Shown here piece by piece: positions 52,652-60,225 of a DNA stretch of 64,000 nt. The DNA lies in NCBI GenBank assembly GCA_965116945.1, contig OZ220734.1, positions 930,001-994,000 of the forward strand. Reading direction: 5' to 3'. The position numbers were made by a program, and so were the translations under genes. This DNA is from Plut-88900 sp965116945. GTDB taxonomy: Bacteria > Chloroflexota > Dehalococcoidia > Plut-88900. Position 1 is the first letter of the stretch; every line of letters begins with the position of its first letter. Under the pieces are notes generated by a model. That model had not been told where the DNA came from and ran no database searches. It was given only the letters and a program-made list of their open reading frames with translations.

Positions 52652-52767
52652 GGGTCCACCTCCGTGAATGGCGCGGGCGTCGGGCCTGCGCGGATTCTGT
52701 ACGGCCCAGAATCTAATACAAGGGGTCGGGGGTAGTCAACGCGGGGAAAGGAATAGAGTGGAAAGAC

Positions 52768-54189
52768 CTAAGCGTCTTGCAGAAACTCGTTGTAGGTTAC
52801 GAGTTTTCGGTAGGCGTTGGCGCTGCGGTGAAAGGTGGGGAAGGATGGGATGCCCCGGGCCAGCAGCCTGTCCCGCATGTCGATGGCGGCGACTTCCTGG
52901 TCGACGGGGCAGACGGTGCAGAAGTAGGGTTTCTTGGTACGCTCCCGGTGGTTGGCCAGGATGTCGATCAGGCCGCTTACGTAGCCTTCGCCCATCGCCT
53001 CCCGACGGTCGAGGAGCGAGGTGGTGAGCTCCGTGGTGATGGCGTCAATGGTCGGGTCCCGTTCCAGGATGTCGAGGATGCGGACCAGGACTGTCTGGTC
53101 GGGGAGGTTGGAGCTGATGTCGAGGGGGTTGCGATAGCTGGCGCCGATGACGCTGAAGAATTGCGAGAGCTCTTCATAACTGGAGTCGCTGAGGGGGCCG
53201 ATGGTGAAGTCCTGCTTGGCAAAGGCATCAACGGCGGCGACGGCCTGACCTCCGGTAAGGGCCATGATGCCCATGCGTGTACCAGTGGAGGGTTTGATGT
53301 ACAGGAGGCCCTTGAGCACGTCGACGAGCTCCTCCAGACTGTGAACGGGGAGGGCGCCGCATTGGCGGACGAGGGACTCCCAGACCGTGTACTCGGTGGC
53401 GAGGGAGGCGGTGTGGGAGGAGACGGCCCGGGCCCCGTCCGAGGTCTGGCCGCCCTTCCAGATGACCACGGGCTTGCGCTTGCAGACGTCCTTGAGCACG
53501 TCGAAGAACCGACGCCCGTCTTTGACGCCCTCCACGTACATGCCGATCATCTTGGTCTCGGGGTCTTGGCCGAGGTATTCGAGGTAGTCGGGCACGTCGA
53601 GGACGATGGCGTTGCCGAGGCTGACGGCCTTGCTGACCTTCACCCCGTGCGCGCCACCCAGCAGGCTGAAATACATGCTCTGGGTCCCGCTCTGGCCGAT
53701 GAAGCCCACGGGCCCGGCCTCTCCGGCGTACTGCTGGGGTGTAAAGCGGACGCCCCGGCCGGGGATGAAGAGGCCCATGCAGTTGGGCCCGACGAGCATG
53801 AAGCCCGCGTCCCGGGCCATCTGCTGCAACTGATTTTGAAGGGCTATGCCCTCTTCCTCGGCGGTTTCGGCGAAGCCGGAGGTGAAGAATGTGGCGCCCC
53901 CGACACCCTTCTCGATGCACTGCTGGAGGACCATGGGGGCGAACTTACGGGGGACGGATACGATGACGAAGTCGATGTCGTCGGGGACATCGAGGATGCT
54001 TTTAAAGTTCTGGTACCCCATGGCCTCGATGTTGGGGATCTCGCGCTCGTCGATCTGGACTGAGTAGACGGGGCCCTTGAAGGTGCTCATGGAGTTGAGC
54101 CAGGAGTAGCCGAGGGCCTGCTTGTCGCCGATGACGGCGGCGGTTTTGGGGTTGAAGAGTCGGTCGAACTTCGCTACGTCGATGCCCAT
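52768..54189 (-). CDS. ADP-forming acyl-CoA synthetase, alpha (CoA-binding) subunit
   Basis: A 473-residue succinyl-CoA-ligase-like protein. It starts with a CoA-binding Rossmann domain (LFNPKTAAVIGDKQALGYSWLN) and continues with FFTSGFAETAEEEG, LVGPNCMGLF, GFIGQSGTQS and VSLGNAIVLDVPDYLEYLGQDPETKMIGMYVEG. The phosphorylated His is kept in SSHTASLA. Such enzymes make ATP from acyl-CoA or run in reverse. The ATP-grasp partner gene overlaps by 1 base (TGATG). Substrate acyl group unknown; acetate is only one option. Confidence 0.88.
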   Translation of the reverse strand: MGIDVAKFDRLFNPKTAAVIGDKQALGYSWLNSMSTFKGPVYSVQIDEREIPNIEAMGYQNFKSILDVPDDIDFVIVSVPRKFAPMVLQQCIEKGVGGATFFTSGFAETAEEEGIALQNQLQQMARDAGFMLVGPNCMGLFIPGRGVRFTPQQYAGEAGPVGFIGQSGTQSMYFSLLGGAHGVKVSKAVSLGNAIVLDVPDYLEYLGQDPETKMIGMYVEGVKDGRRFFDVLKDVCKRKPVVIWKGGQTSDGARAVSSHTASLATEYTVWESLVRQCGALPVHSLEELVDVLKGLLYIKPSTGTRMGIMALTGGQAVAAVDAFAKQDFTIGPLSDSSYEELSQFFSVIGASYRNPLDISSNLPDQTVLVRILDILERDPTIDAITTELTTSLLDRREAMGEGYVSGLIDILANHRERTKKPYFCTVCPVDQEVAAIDMRDRLLARGIPSFPTFHRSANAYRKLVTYNEFLQDA

Positions 54190-54893
54190 CAGCCGGCCTG
54201 CTCTTCGAGGATGATGCGGGCGTCGACGGCGGTGAGGCCGTCCTTGTAGGCGAAGATGGGGTTGAGGTCGATCTCTTTGATCTCGTCGTGCTGCTGGACG
54301 AACTCTGAGAGCTTGATGAGGGTGTCTTCGAGCTTTTCGATGTCGGCGGGCTCCTGGCCCCGGTAACCGTTGAGGACCGGGAAGCCCTTGATTTCACGGA
54401 TCATGCTGCGGGCGTCCCGCTTGGTGAGGGGGACGATGCGGAAGGCGACATCCTTGAGGATTTCGACCATGATGCCGCCGAGGCCGAACATGAGGACGGG
54501 GCCGAACTGGGCGTCCTTGGACATGCCGATGATGATCTCTGTGCCGGGCCGGGCCATGCCCTGTACGGAGACGCCTTCGATGTTGGCGCCGGGCTGGTTG
54601 GCGTTGATGGAGGCGACGATGTCGTCGTAGGCGGCGGCGGTCTCGGCTTCATCCTTGAGGCCGAGCTTGACGCCGCCCATGTCGCTCTTGTGGACGACAT
54701 CGGGGGAGATGACCTTGAGGACTACGGGGAAGCCGATGGCCTTTGCCTGCTCGACGGCCTGGTCACGGGAGGTGGCGAGGGTGGCCTGGGTGGTGTCGAT
54801 GCCGGCGTCGCGAAGTACCTGCTTGGACTCGACTTCGTTGAGGAAAGTGCGGCCTGCGTCCCGGGCGTCGGTCAGGGTCTGGCTCTGGGTCAT
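54189..54893 (-). CDS. ADP-forming acyl-CoA synthetase, beta (ATP-grasp) subunit
   Basis: A 234-residue ATP-grasp domain. FLNEVESKQVLRDAGIDTT starts the fold, FPVVLKVISPDVVHKSDMGGVKLGL carries the His/Lys motif, FGPVLMFGLGGIMVEILKDVAFRIVPL the nucleotide part and EIDLNPIFAYKDGLTAVDARI the metal-binding end. Length matches stand-alone beta subunits. GGAAGGAGA precedes the ATG. It is the first gene of the pair with the alpha subunit. Confidence 0.9.
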   Translation of the reverse strand: MTQSQTLTDARDAGRTFLNEVESKQVLRDAGIDTTQATLATSRDQAVEQAKAIGFPVVLKVISPDVVHKSDMGGVKLGLKDEAETAAAYDDIVASINANQPGANIEGVSVQGMARPGTEIIIGMSKDAQFGPVLMFGLGGIMVEILKDVAFRIVPLTKRDARSMIREIKGFPVLNGYRGQEPADIEKLEDTLIKLSEFVQQHDEIKEIDLNPIFAYKDGLTAVDARIILEEQAG

Positions 54894-55540
54894 GGGGGTC
54901 TCCTTCCGCCCAAGGCGGACTTTCAGCCTAAGGCTAATGCCGAGTGGGAGGATATCAACGGGGTTGGTCGGGTGTCAACGCGGGGTGGGTTATTCGGTTG
55001 TGGGGTTGGGGTTTTGATCGTTCTGTCTGGCTTTGGGTCGGCGATGGAGGTCCGGGACTCTATGGGAAGAAATCGGCGGGTCTATGGATATGTGAGCGGG
55101 CCAGGTGGTCCGCCATAGATGTTGAACCACCGAAAGAGCGGGCAGAAGCCCGCCAGAGTCGTCGTAGTAGACGCCAGAGGAATCCGGTTTACGGACGGGA
55201 TTCCAACAAGGCCGAATGGGGCCTTCAGATGCACCAGCAAGGTCAATGCCGGTGGCATAGACGCGGTTCTTGCGGTATCCGCGCAGACGGCATGTCCTTC
55301 AGAGAGGGTGCGCCGTAGAGAGTGTGTGGACCTTCCATCGCCTGGAAGTTAGGGAAGGGGCACGGGACCCGGTGGGTCGGGTGGGCTTCCCTGGGTTTTT
55401 GGTTCCTCCTTGAGGTTGGTGTCGGGTCTAGACTGAGGAGGAATATAGCACATGTGTTTGGGTGGGGTCAAGGGCGTGGGGGGGCTAAGAAGCACCTGCT
55501 TGGGGGGATCTGGAGTAGCTAACTGATGACCGAAGCGCAA
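54894..55540. other. Long intergenic stretch with hairpins, no gene recognised
   Basis: No frame here matches a family. Two stems stand out: TCTATGG (55081-55087) with CCATAGA (55113-55119), and GCGGGC (55138-55143) with GCCCGC (55148-55153) around AGAA. The stretch borders the AT-rich island and could hold remains of a mobile element or a structured RNA; neither is shown. Confidence 0.35.
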
Positions 55541-56437
55541 TCAGTTGCGATGGTTAGCGTTGAGGCGAGCAATAGTGTTAATCAAGGGGTTGCCGATGGA
55601 CTCGGCACCGTTACCGTGCTCGAATTTGTAATGACAAAAATTGCAATTATGGAATTTGTGTGGAGTGTACGCCCAAACACCTCTGTCAAAATGATCGGTT
55701 TTGCATTTGGGACACACGATATAGGATACCCCCCGGCGTAAATGAGGAACTATTGATTGAGCCATATATATGCGTACCATGTCTTCATCAAGGACAATGT
55801 CATCGATTGTGAGTGAAGGCACTGTCTCGTTAAAGTCAATGTCACCACGCCTGTCGAAGGCGTGGACGTGAATGCCTGTATTCCCACGTTTTTGGTTCCT
55901 CCAGAAGATTGCGGGATTCGTTCCCCATACTTGAATTCCGCCAAGGTAATCTTCCTGTTTACATCTCAAGGGTTGGACGGGTGGCGGACGTGGAACTAAA
56001 GCATCCGATGGCACCCTAATCTCAGCAAGGGGGTTGCTTACTGCGGGCTCAAACTCGAAAAATCCCCTCTTACATTCGGTGCAAAGATGCTGGTGATGAG
56101 CATTCACACTGTACCAACCCTTATCCAGATGGGGGTAGTCACAAGCCGGGCAACGTACGCACTTTATTTCGATGCCAAACACTTTTGCCACCATGAAATA
56201 AATGGCCTCATTTGTAGCAATAGTTAAAGGGTCTTTATCTTGTTGCCAGTTTCTTATGGTAACGCGTCCAAAATTGCCGTCTATATCTTTCTCAGCGCCA
56301 ATTTGGCGTCGAGCATGAACGTGGACTCCCTTTTCGGCTGGCTGGGCTGTTGTGTCAAACACTGGGCTGACTGCTCCCCATATAGCAATACTCCCCGAAC
56401 CCCAGTCATTCATGTCCAAGACACAATTGTTACTCAT
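55541..56437 (-). CDS. Internally duplicated zinc-site protein, island gene 4
   Basis: No known family was recognised. The 298 residues are two copies of one unit (about 18-140 and 168-288). Each has a (V/I)WG start, a G(V/I)HVHA motif (37-42, 188-193) and a metal-site pattern with identical spacing: C96-x2-C99-x3-H103-x-D105 ... H114-x2-H117-x-C119-x2-C122, repeated as C242, C245, H249, D251, H260, H263, C265, C268. Each ends NPL. The two zinc-ribbon-like modules suggest nucleic acid or protein binding. The start overlaps the upstream gene by 4 bases, so it is the last of a four-gene operon. Base composition is AT-richer than the flanks. Confidence 0.8.
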   Translation of the reverse strand: MSNNCVLDMNDWGSGSIAIWGAVSPVFDTTAQPAEKGVHVHARRQIGAEKDIDGNFGRVTIRNWQQDKDPLTIATNEAIYFMVAKVFGIEIKCVRCPACDYPHLDKGWYSVNAHHQHLCTECKRGFFEFEPAVSNPLAEIRVPSDALVPRPPPVQPLRCKQEDYLGGIQVWGTNPAIFWRNQKRGNTGIHVHAFDRRGDIDFNETVPSLTIDDIVLDEDMVRIYMAQSIVPHLRRGVSYIVCPKCKTDHFDRGVWAYTPHKFHNCNFCHYKFEHGNGAESIGNPLINTIARLNANHRN

Positions 56438-57033
56438 GCTATCCTACCCAAATCCGCTCTCACCTTTAGGTCTTCAAGCCAGTCACGCAGGGAAATAATC
56501 TGGCCTGCGTTTAGTCTGCTCCAACGGCCAATAACCTTTATTGGAGTCTCCCCTTCTCTGCCCAATACACTACGCAAAACGGGAAGAGTCTCATGGCGCG
56601 CTAACTCTATCTCTTCCTCAGACTTGAGCGCGATCAGGTTTTTGCCGACGACATAGTTCTTAATTCGCTTCTTGAATGTATCGGGATCGTGTGAATCCAG
56701 TGGATGTTGTTTGCCATCAGCGGTAACTACAATGTTTCCCCGCTTGCGGCCATCACTTCCCAGATGTAGGCGAAGCTCCGGAAATCGGTGGTACGCATCG
56801 AGCATCGAATCGAGCTTCTCCGCCACTTCAAATCCTCCAAGCACAAGCTGTGAAGCTTGCGGCACTTTCCCAGAGACCACATAAATTTGATCTCCTGGCA
56901 CGACTTGCTCGCGGATGTTAGTCATGCAGGCCCCAAGGGTAGGCGTGGCGCCCAAGTAGGGGTCCTCAAGATCCCTGCCGTGCTGGGGGTCGTATCCCGT
57001 CGAAGTGATATATATGTAGCCTTTTTGCTCCAT
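56434..57033 (-). CDS. Possible PUA/Nmad-like protein, island gene 3
   Basis: A 199-residue protein. The start KGYIYITSTGYDPQHGRDL, then CMTNIREQVVPGDQIYVVSGKVPQASQLVLGGFEVAEKL, has the strand pattern of PUA/EVE-like and nucleotide-modification-associated (Nmad) domains, in which a G-D-x-I-Y strand is followed by a G-x-F-x-V strand. The C-terminal half (KKRIKNYVVGKNLIALKS and VIGRWSRLNAGQIISLRDWLEDL) is helical. This assignment is tentative. It lies 10 bases behind the HigA-like gene and overlaps the next gene (ATGA). Confidence 0.65.
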   Translation of the reverse strand: MEQKGYIYITSTGYDPQHGRDLEDPYLGATPTLGACMTNIREQVVPGDQIYVVSGKVPQASQLVLGGFEVAEKLDSMLDAYHRFPELRLHLGSDGRKRGNIVVTADGKQHPLDSHDPDTFKKRIKNYVVGKNLIALKSEEEIELARHETLPVLRSVLGREGETPIKVIGRWSRLNAGQIISLRDWLEDLKVRADLGRIA

Positions 57034-57043
57034 AGTTTGACTC

Positions 57044-58168
57044 CTATTTGTCCAAGCCTGCCCAATGCAAATTGCGCTTGAGTTGGTTGCCTTGGAAATG
57101 TTTGAGAACTCCTTCGTGCTGCAATCTACCTACTATTATTCCTGGCCCAATGGTAAGTGCATCAGCAAACGCCTTGATAGACTCATTCGTAAAGACTTTA
57201 CGCCTAATAAACGGTGATAATGATTCCGGAGGAATCAATGTATCTGCAGCGAAACGACTGGCCTCTTCTTCAATGCGTTGCATTTCAGGATCGACAGTTC
57301 TATCTAGAAGATCTTCGCTCGCATTATCCAATATGAGCATATGTTGTTGTCTGTGCAGAAGAATGTGCCCTATTTCATGAAAAAACGTAAACCACATTTG
57401 ATCATCTGTCTTATACCTTAGAGTCAACGCAATGAGAGCCCGATGACCTGTAAGCCATCTTGAGCATCCACTGATTCCAGTTTGTGGAAGTTCTGGTTTC
57501 CAAACTACCGCAACTCCTGCAACCGCACACAGCCTTTGTAGTTCCGGTACAAATACTTCAGGGCCCTCTTTAGTTAGATTGCGCAGCTGAGGAATTAGCG
57601 ATCTGAGTTTGCGCTCGTCGAAAGGACCAGTAGGAACTTTGTTGGCCTCTAATTCTGTAGCACGTAACCATGCGGAAATCGCTTCCTTCGAGGTCGTGTA
57701 CCTCAGAGTTTGACGGTAGGCGATTGGGGAGCTATTCCATACCGATTGCCAGCTTTCTGGAGAAGAGACCCCAAAAAAAGAAAGAAGCGCACTTGTAACG
57801 GAAGACTCATCCTTTGAGGGCACTTCCAAATACCTATAACGTTTCATATCAGCAATGGGGAATCTGTTCGACCATGCTTTCCAGCTTAGTAAGCTATCTA
57901 TCGCATATTGACGAGCTTCTGCCTCATCATATTTGGATTGAAGATTGAGCCAGAAGTGTGCAGGCCTGTGAAAGACTCTTTCGAATGCCAGCGCAGTAAC
58001 GGGGGAGATCCTGGCCTTACCGTTACAAATTTCATTTACAGTTTTGGGGGTCAAACCAGTACGTCGGGCTAACTCGCGCTGAGTCCATTCATTGAATTCC
58101 AAGTATTCAGATACCATAGTACCGGGGTGATACGGAGTGGTTTCCATTAGACTGCCCTGCTCAGTCAT
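57044..58168 (-). CDS. HigA-like antitoxin fused to an ImmA/IrrE metallopeptidase domain, island gene 2
   Basis: Residues 10 to about 80 resemble HigA-type antitoxins: WTQRELARRTGLTPKTVNEICNGKARISPVTALAFERVF and HFWLNLQ. From about 200 an ImmA/IrrE-type domain carries the zinc motif FFHEIGHILLH (HEIGH at 264-268) and a later EEEASRFAADTLIP that supplies the third ligand in relatives. Total 374 residues. Such peptidases cut repressors when activated; here it could destroy its own DNA-binding half or another protein (inference). The ATG overlaps the toxin stop by 8 bases, with GAGG before it. Confidence 0.88.
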   Translation of the reverse strand: MTEQGSLMETTPYHPGTMVSEYLEFNEWTQRELARRTGLTPKTVNEICNGKARISPVTALAFERVFHRPAHFWLNLQSKYDEAEARQYAIDSLLSWKAWSNRFPIADMKRYRYLEVPSKDESSVTSALLSFFGVSSPESWQSVWNSSPIAYRQTLRYTTSKEAISAWLRATELEANKVPTGPFDERKLRSLIPQLRNLTKEGPEVFVPELQRLCAVAGVAVVWKPELPQTGISGCSRWLTGHRALIALTLRYKTDDQMWFTFFHEIGHILLHRQQHMLILDNASEDLLDRTVDPEMQRIEEEASRFAADTLIPPESLSPFIRRKVFTNESIKAFADALTIGPGIIVGRLQHEGVLKHFQGNQLKRNLHWAGLDK

Positions 58169-58502
58169 GGGTATCCTCAACTTTTACTAATATCACGGCT
58201 TTTATGGTTTCCCAATAGTCCTTGCCGTCACGATGATCTACATCCGATAAACTAGAAGAAGCATCCGTTGGCCTAAACAGAAGTCTATATGGATGCTTGG
58301 CATCCATAGAATAAATACCAGAAAGATCAGCCTTTAGCTCATGACATCGTTCAGGCCCGGAATAAGGAGGCCAGAAATCTGCCAACGACTCGGCAGCTTC
58401 AAGAGCCACGAGTCTAAGCCTCAACTTCTTGGCCATCTGGACCCCATACTGCCTAGTGCACTTCTTCGGGTCCGATATGGTCTTCTTTAGTTTGCCTTCC
58501 AT
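58161..58502 (-). CDS. HigB-like toxin (RelE/ParE superfamily), island gene 1
   Basis: A 113-residue protein matching the HigB/plasmid-killer toxin pattern: QMAKKLRLRLVALEAAESLADF, then SGPERCHELKADLSGIYSMDAKHPYRLLFRP, and a final strand region (KAVILVKVEDTHD). Relatives cut mRNA at the ribosome. The conserved Arg of YRLLF is present. Toxin first and antitoxin second is the HigBA order. ATG 58502 is used; a TTG at 58511 would add three residues. Confidence 0.82.
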   Translation of the reverse strand: MEGKLKKTISDPKKCTRQYGVQMAKKLRLRLVALEAAESLADFWPPYSGPERCHELKADLSGIYSMDAKHPYRLLFRPTDASSSLSDVDHRDGKDYWETIKAVILVKVEDTHD

Positions 58503-58519
58503 CACTTCCAAAGTCTGTT

Positions 58520-58566
58520 ACCTATTGTATAAACTACGGATAGACTTCGAATATTACTTAATAGGT
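58520..58566 (-). promoter_or_regulatory. Possible promoter/operator of the toxin-antitoxin island
   Basis: ACCTATT (58520-58526) and its inverse AATAGGT (58560-58566) sit 34 bases apart just before the toxin gene. On the minus strand a TACAAT lies between (near 58530). These could be antitoxin half-sites. AT-rich throughout. Confidence 0.3.
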
Positions 58567-58673
58567 TAATATCAGGCGTAAATGTTGTCAATATTGTTCT
58601 TTGAGAGCTGGCATTCTGGTCATAGGCGGGAATGACGGGGAGTTTGTGGGGGATTAGGTTAAGGAGTTTGGTA

Positions 58674-59435
58674 ATGGGAGATAACCTTCGGGACAAGGTG
58701 GCGCTGGTGACGGGTGGGGGGTCTGGGATTGGGAGGGCGAGTTGTTTGGTTTTTGCACAGGAGGGGGCCCGGGTGGCGGTGGCGGATGTGGACCTGGCGG
58801 GCGCGGAGGAGACGGTGGGGTTGATTGAAGGGGTCGGGGGGAGGGGGGTGGCGTTGCAGGTGGATGTTACGAAGTCGAGGGAGGTAGAGCCGCTTGTCGA
58901 TAGGGTCGTGGAGGAGTTTGGGAGGCTGGACTGCGCTTTCAACAATGCGGGTGTCGGGGGGGAGGTGATGAACACCCACGAGTACCCGGAGGACGACTGG
59001 GACCGAGTCCTGGACGTGAACCTGAAGGGCGTGTGGCTGTGCATGAAGTACGAGATCCCGGTGATGCTGAGGCAGGGCGGTGGGGCTATCGTGAACACGG
59101 CGTCGATATACGGGCTGTCGGGGGCGGGGGGATACATTGCGTACAATGCGGCGAAGCACGGGGTGGTGGGAGTGACGAAGACTGCGGCGTTGGAGTATGC
59201 GGAGGCCGGGATCCGGGTGAATGCGGTGTGCCCGGGCTACATACTGACACCGATGACCATACCGGGCATCGAGGCCAACCCCGAGCTGGAGCGGAGGATG
59301 GTGTCGCAGACTCCGATGGGAAGGATGGGTCAGCCGGAGGAGATTGCGGAGGCAGTGGTGTGGCTGTGCTCGGATGCGGCTTCGTTTGTGACGGGTCATA
59401 CGATGACGCCGGATGGGGGGTATATGGCGCAGTAG
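58674..59435 (+). CDS. SDR family oxidoreductase
   Basis: A 253-residue classical SDR. VALVTGGGSGIGRA binds the cofactor, NNAGVGG follows, the catalytic Asn is intact (DVNLKG), Ser is in VNTASIYG and Tyr/Lys in YNAAK. It ends TPDGGYMAQ. The intact Asn and different sequence separate it from the SDR array in the trp operon. AAGGAG lies 8 bases before ATG 58674; an upstream in-frame start would be in noncoding sequence. Substrate unknown. It diverges from the toxin-antitoxin island. Confidence 0.87.
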   Translation: MGDNLRDKVALVTGGGSGIGRASCLVFAQEGARVAVADVDLAGAEETVGLIEGVGGRGVALQVDVTKSREVEPLVDRVVEEFGRLDCAFNNAGVGGEVMNTHEYPEDDWDRVLDVNLKGVWLCMKYEIPVMLRQGGGAIVNTASIYGLSGAGGYIAYNAAKHGVVGVTKTAALEYAEAGIRVNAVCPGYILTPMTIPGIEANPELERRMVSQTPMGRMGQPEEIAEAVVWLCSDAASFVTGHTMTPDGGYMAQ

Positions 59436-59533
59436 GGATGGGGCTGGGAACCCTCACCCCCTTGGTCCCCCTCTCACGCCATTGGCGCATCATAGACCCT
59501 TAGGGCCAACAAGGGAGAGGGGGAGAGAAGAAC

Positions 59534-59572
59534 AGAGGGCGACCTGGGTGCCTTGCACCCAGGTTGTCCTCT
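59534..59572. repeat. Hairpin of composite repeat, copy A
   Basis: An 18-base arm (59534-59551) pairs along its full length with 59555-59572, with two G-T pairs and a CTT loop. Outer part AGAGGGC, inner part GACCTGGGTGC. Followed by AGTTCAGTACT. Confidence 0.8.
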
Positions 59573-59758
59573 AGTTCAGTACTAGGGTAGGGAGGGGTGC
59601 CACGGGAACCTGCCTCGTTGCTTTCATCGGGAACCCTCACCCCCTTTGTTCCCCTCTCACGCTCCGCCAAAGGCGGACTTTCAGCCCGGCGCACGCCCAG
59701 GCGCATCTTCGACATCTTCGACCCTTAGGGCCTTTGAGGGAGATGGGGAAAGATGAAT

Positions 59759-59797
59759 AGAGGGCCATGTGCGTGCAGAGCACGCACATGGCCCTCT
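59759..59797. repeat. Hairpin of composite repeat, copy B
   Basis: An 18-base arm (59759-59776) pairs perfectly with 59780-59797 around AGA. The outer AGAGGGC is as in copy A, while the inner CATGTGCGTGC differs. Followed by AATTCGGTACT. Confidence 0.8.
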
Positions 59798-59863
59798 AAT
59801 TCGGTACTCGGGGGGAGGAGGAGGGAGAGGAGTAGCTATAGAGAAGAGTGAGGGGGCAAGTCC

Positions 59864-59892
59864 TAGATTCCTCGCGGGGCCTCGGAATGACA
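59864..59892. repeat. Dispersed ATTCC...GGAAT palindrome, copy 3
   Basis: AGATTCCTCGCGGGGCCTCG followed by GAATGACA, nearly identical to the copies at 8958 and 61916. Confidence 0.6.
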
Positions 59893-59948
59893 GGTAAGGA
59901 CGTGGAATGGTGGAAGGCGGGTGTGTCGGGTTGGCAGGACGTGGGCCA

Positions 59949-59992
59949 CCCCCCGCTCGACCCTTCGACTCCGCTCAGGGTTAGCGGCCCCC
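59949..59992. repeat. REP-like intergenic palindrome, copy 11
   Basis: CCCCCGCTCGACCCTTCGAC...CTCAGGGTTAGCGGCCCC. Confidence 0.65.
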
Positions 59993-60006
59993 CTCTCGGG
60001 GATCAT

Positions 60007-60070
60007 CCTCACCCTAGCCCTCTCACGCCTGAGGCGCATCTTCGACCCATCGAGGGAGAGGGGACTGGAC
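60007..60070. repeat. Dispersed CCTCACCCT...AGGGAGAGGGG repeat
   Basis: CCTCACCCTAGCCCTCTCACGC...CGAGGGAGAGGGGACTGGAC; shares its right end with the repeat at 450-476 and its left end with 59449 and 63081. Confidence 0.6.
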
Positions 60071-60225
60071 ACCCCACCCCACACCGGGGGATGGATTGCG
60101 GCTCTCGGCGGCCGGAATGACGGAGCGGTAGGAGTCGGGGATGAGGGGGGTGGGGTGTTTCTCGCAAGGCCTCTTTCCAGCCCACTCCCTAGGTGCTAAT
60201 CTGCTTTTGAAGGAAGAGGTGTGCC

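Larger units (their letters stand above)
59436..60225. other. Repeat-rich intergenic region
   Basis: This 790-base gap has no recognisable gene. It holds two composite repeat units (about 59449-59600 and 59632-59820), an ATTCC...GGAAT palindrome (59864-59892), a REP-like copy (59949-59991), a CCCTCTC...GAGAGGG repeat (60007-60070) and another ATTGC/GGAAT unit (60092-60121). Confidence 0.7.

Noticed and set aside
52777..54063. 428-codon open frame on the plus strand
   Set aside because: Antisense to the ADP-forming synthetase alpha subunit; its residues are dominated by Gly/Val/Asp/Glu from GC-rich codons and match nothing.
55119..55352. 77-codon plus-strand frame in the gap before the island
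   Set aside because: I considered a transposase or reverse-transcriptase remnant because of nearby hairpins, but no catalytic motif is present.
59436..60225. CRISPR array in the repeat-rich gap
   Set aside because: Repeats are long, few and of several kinds, with no regular spacers and no cas genes.
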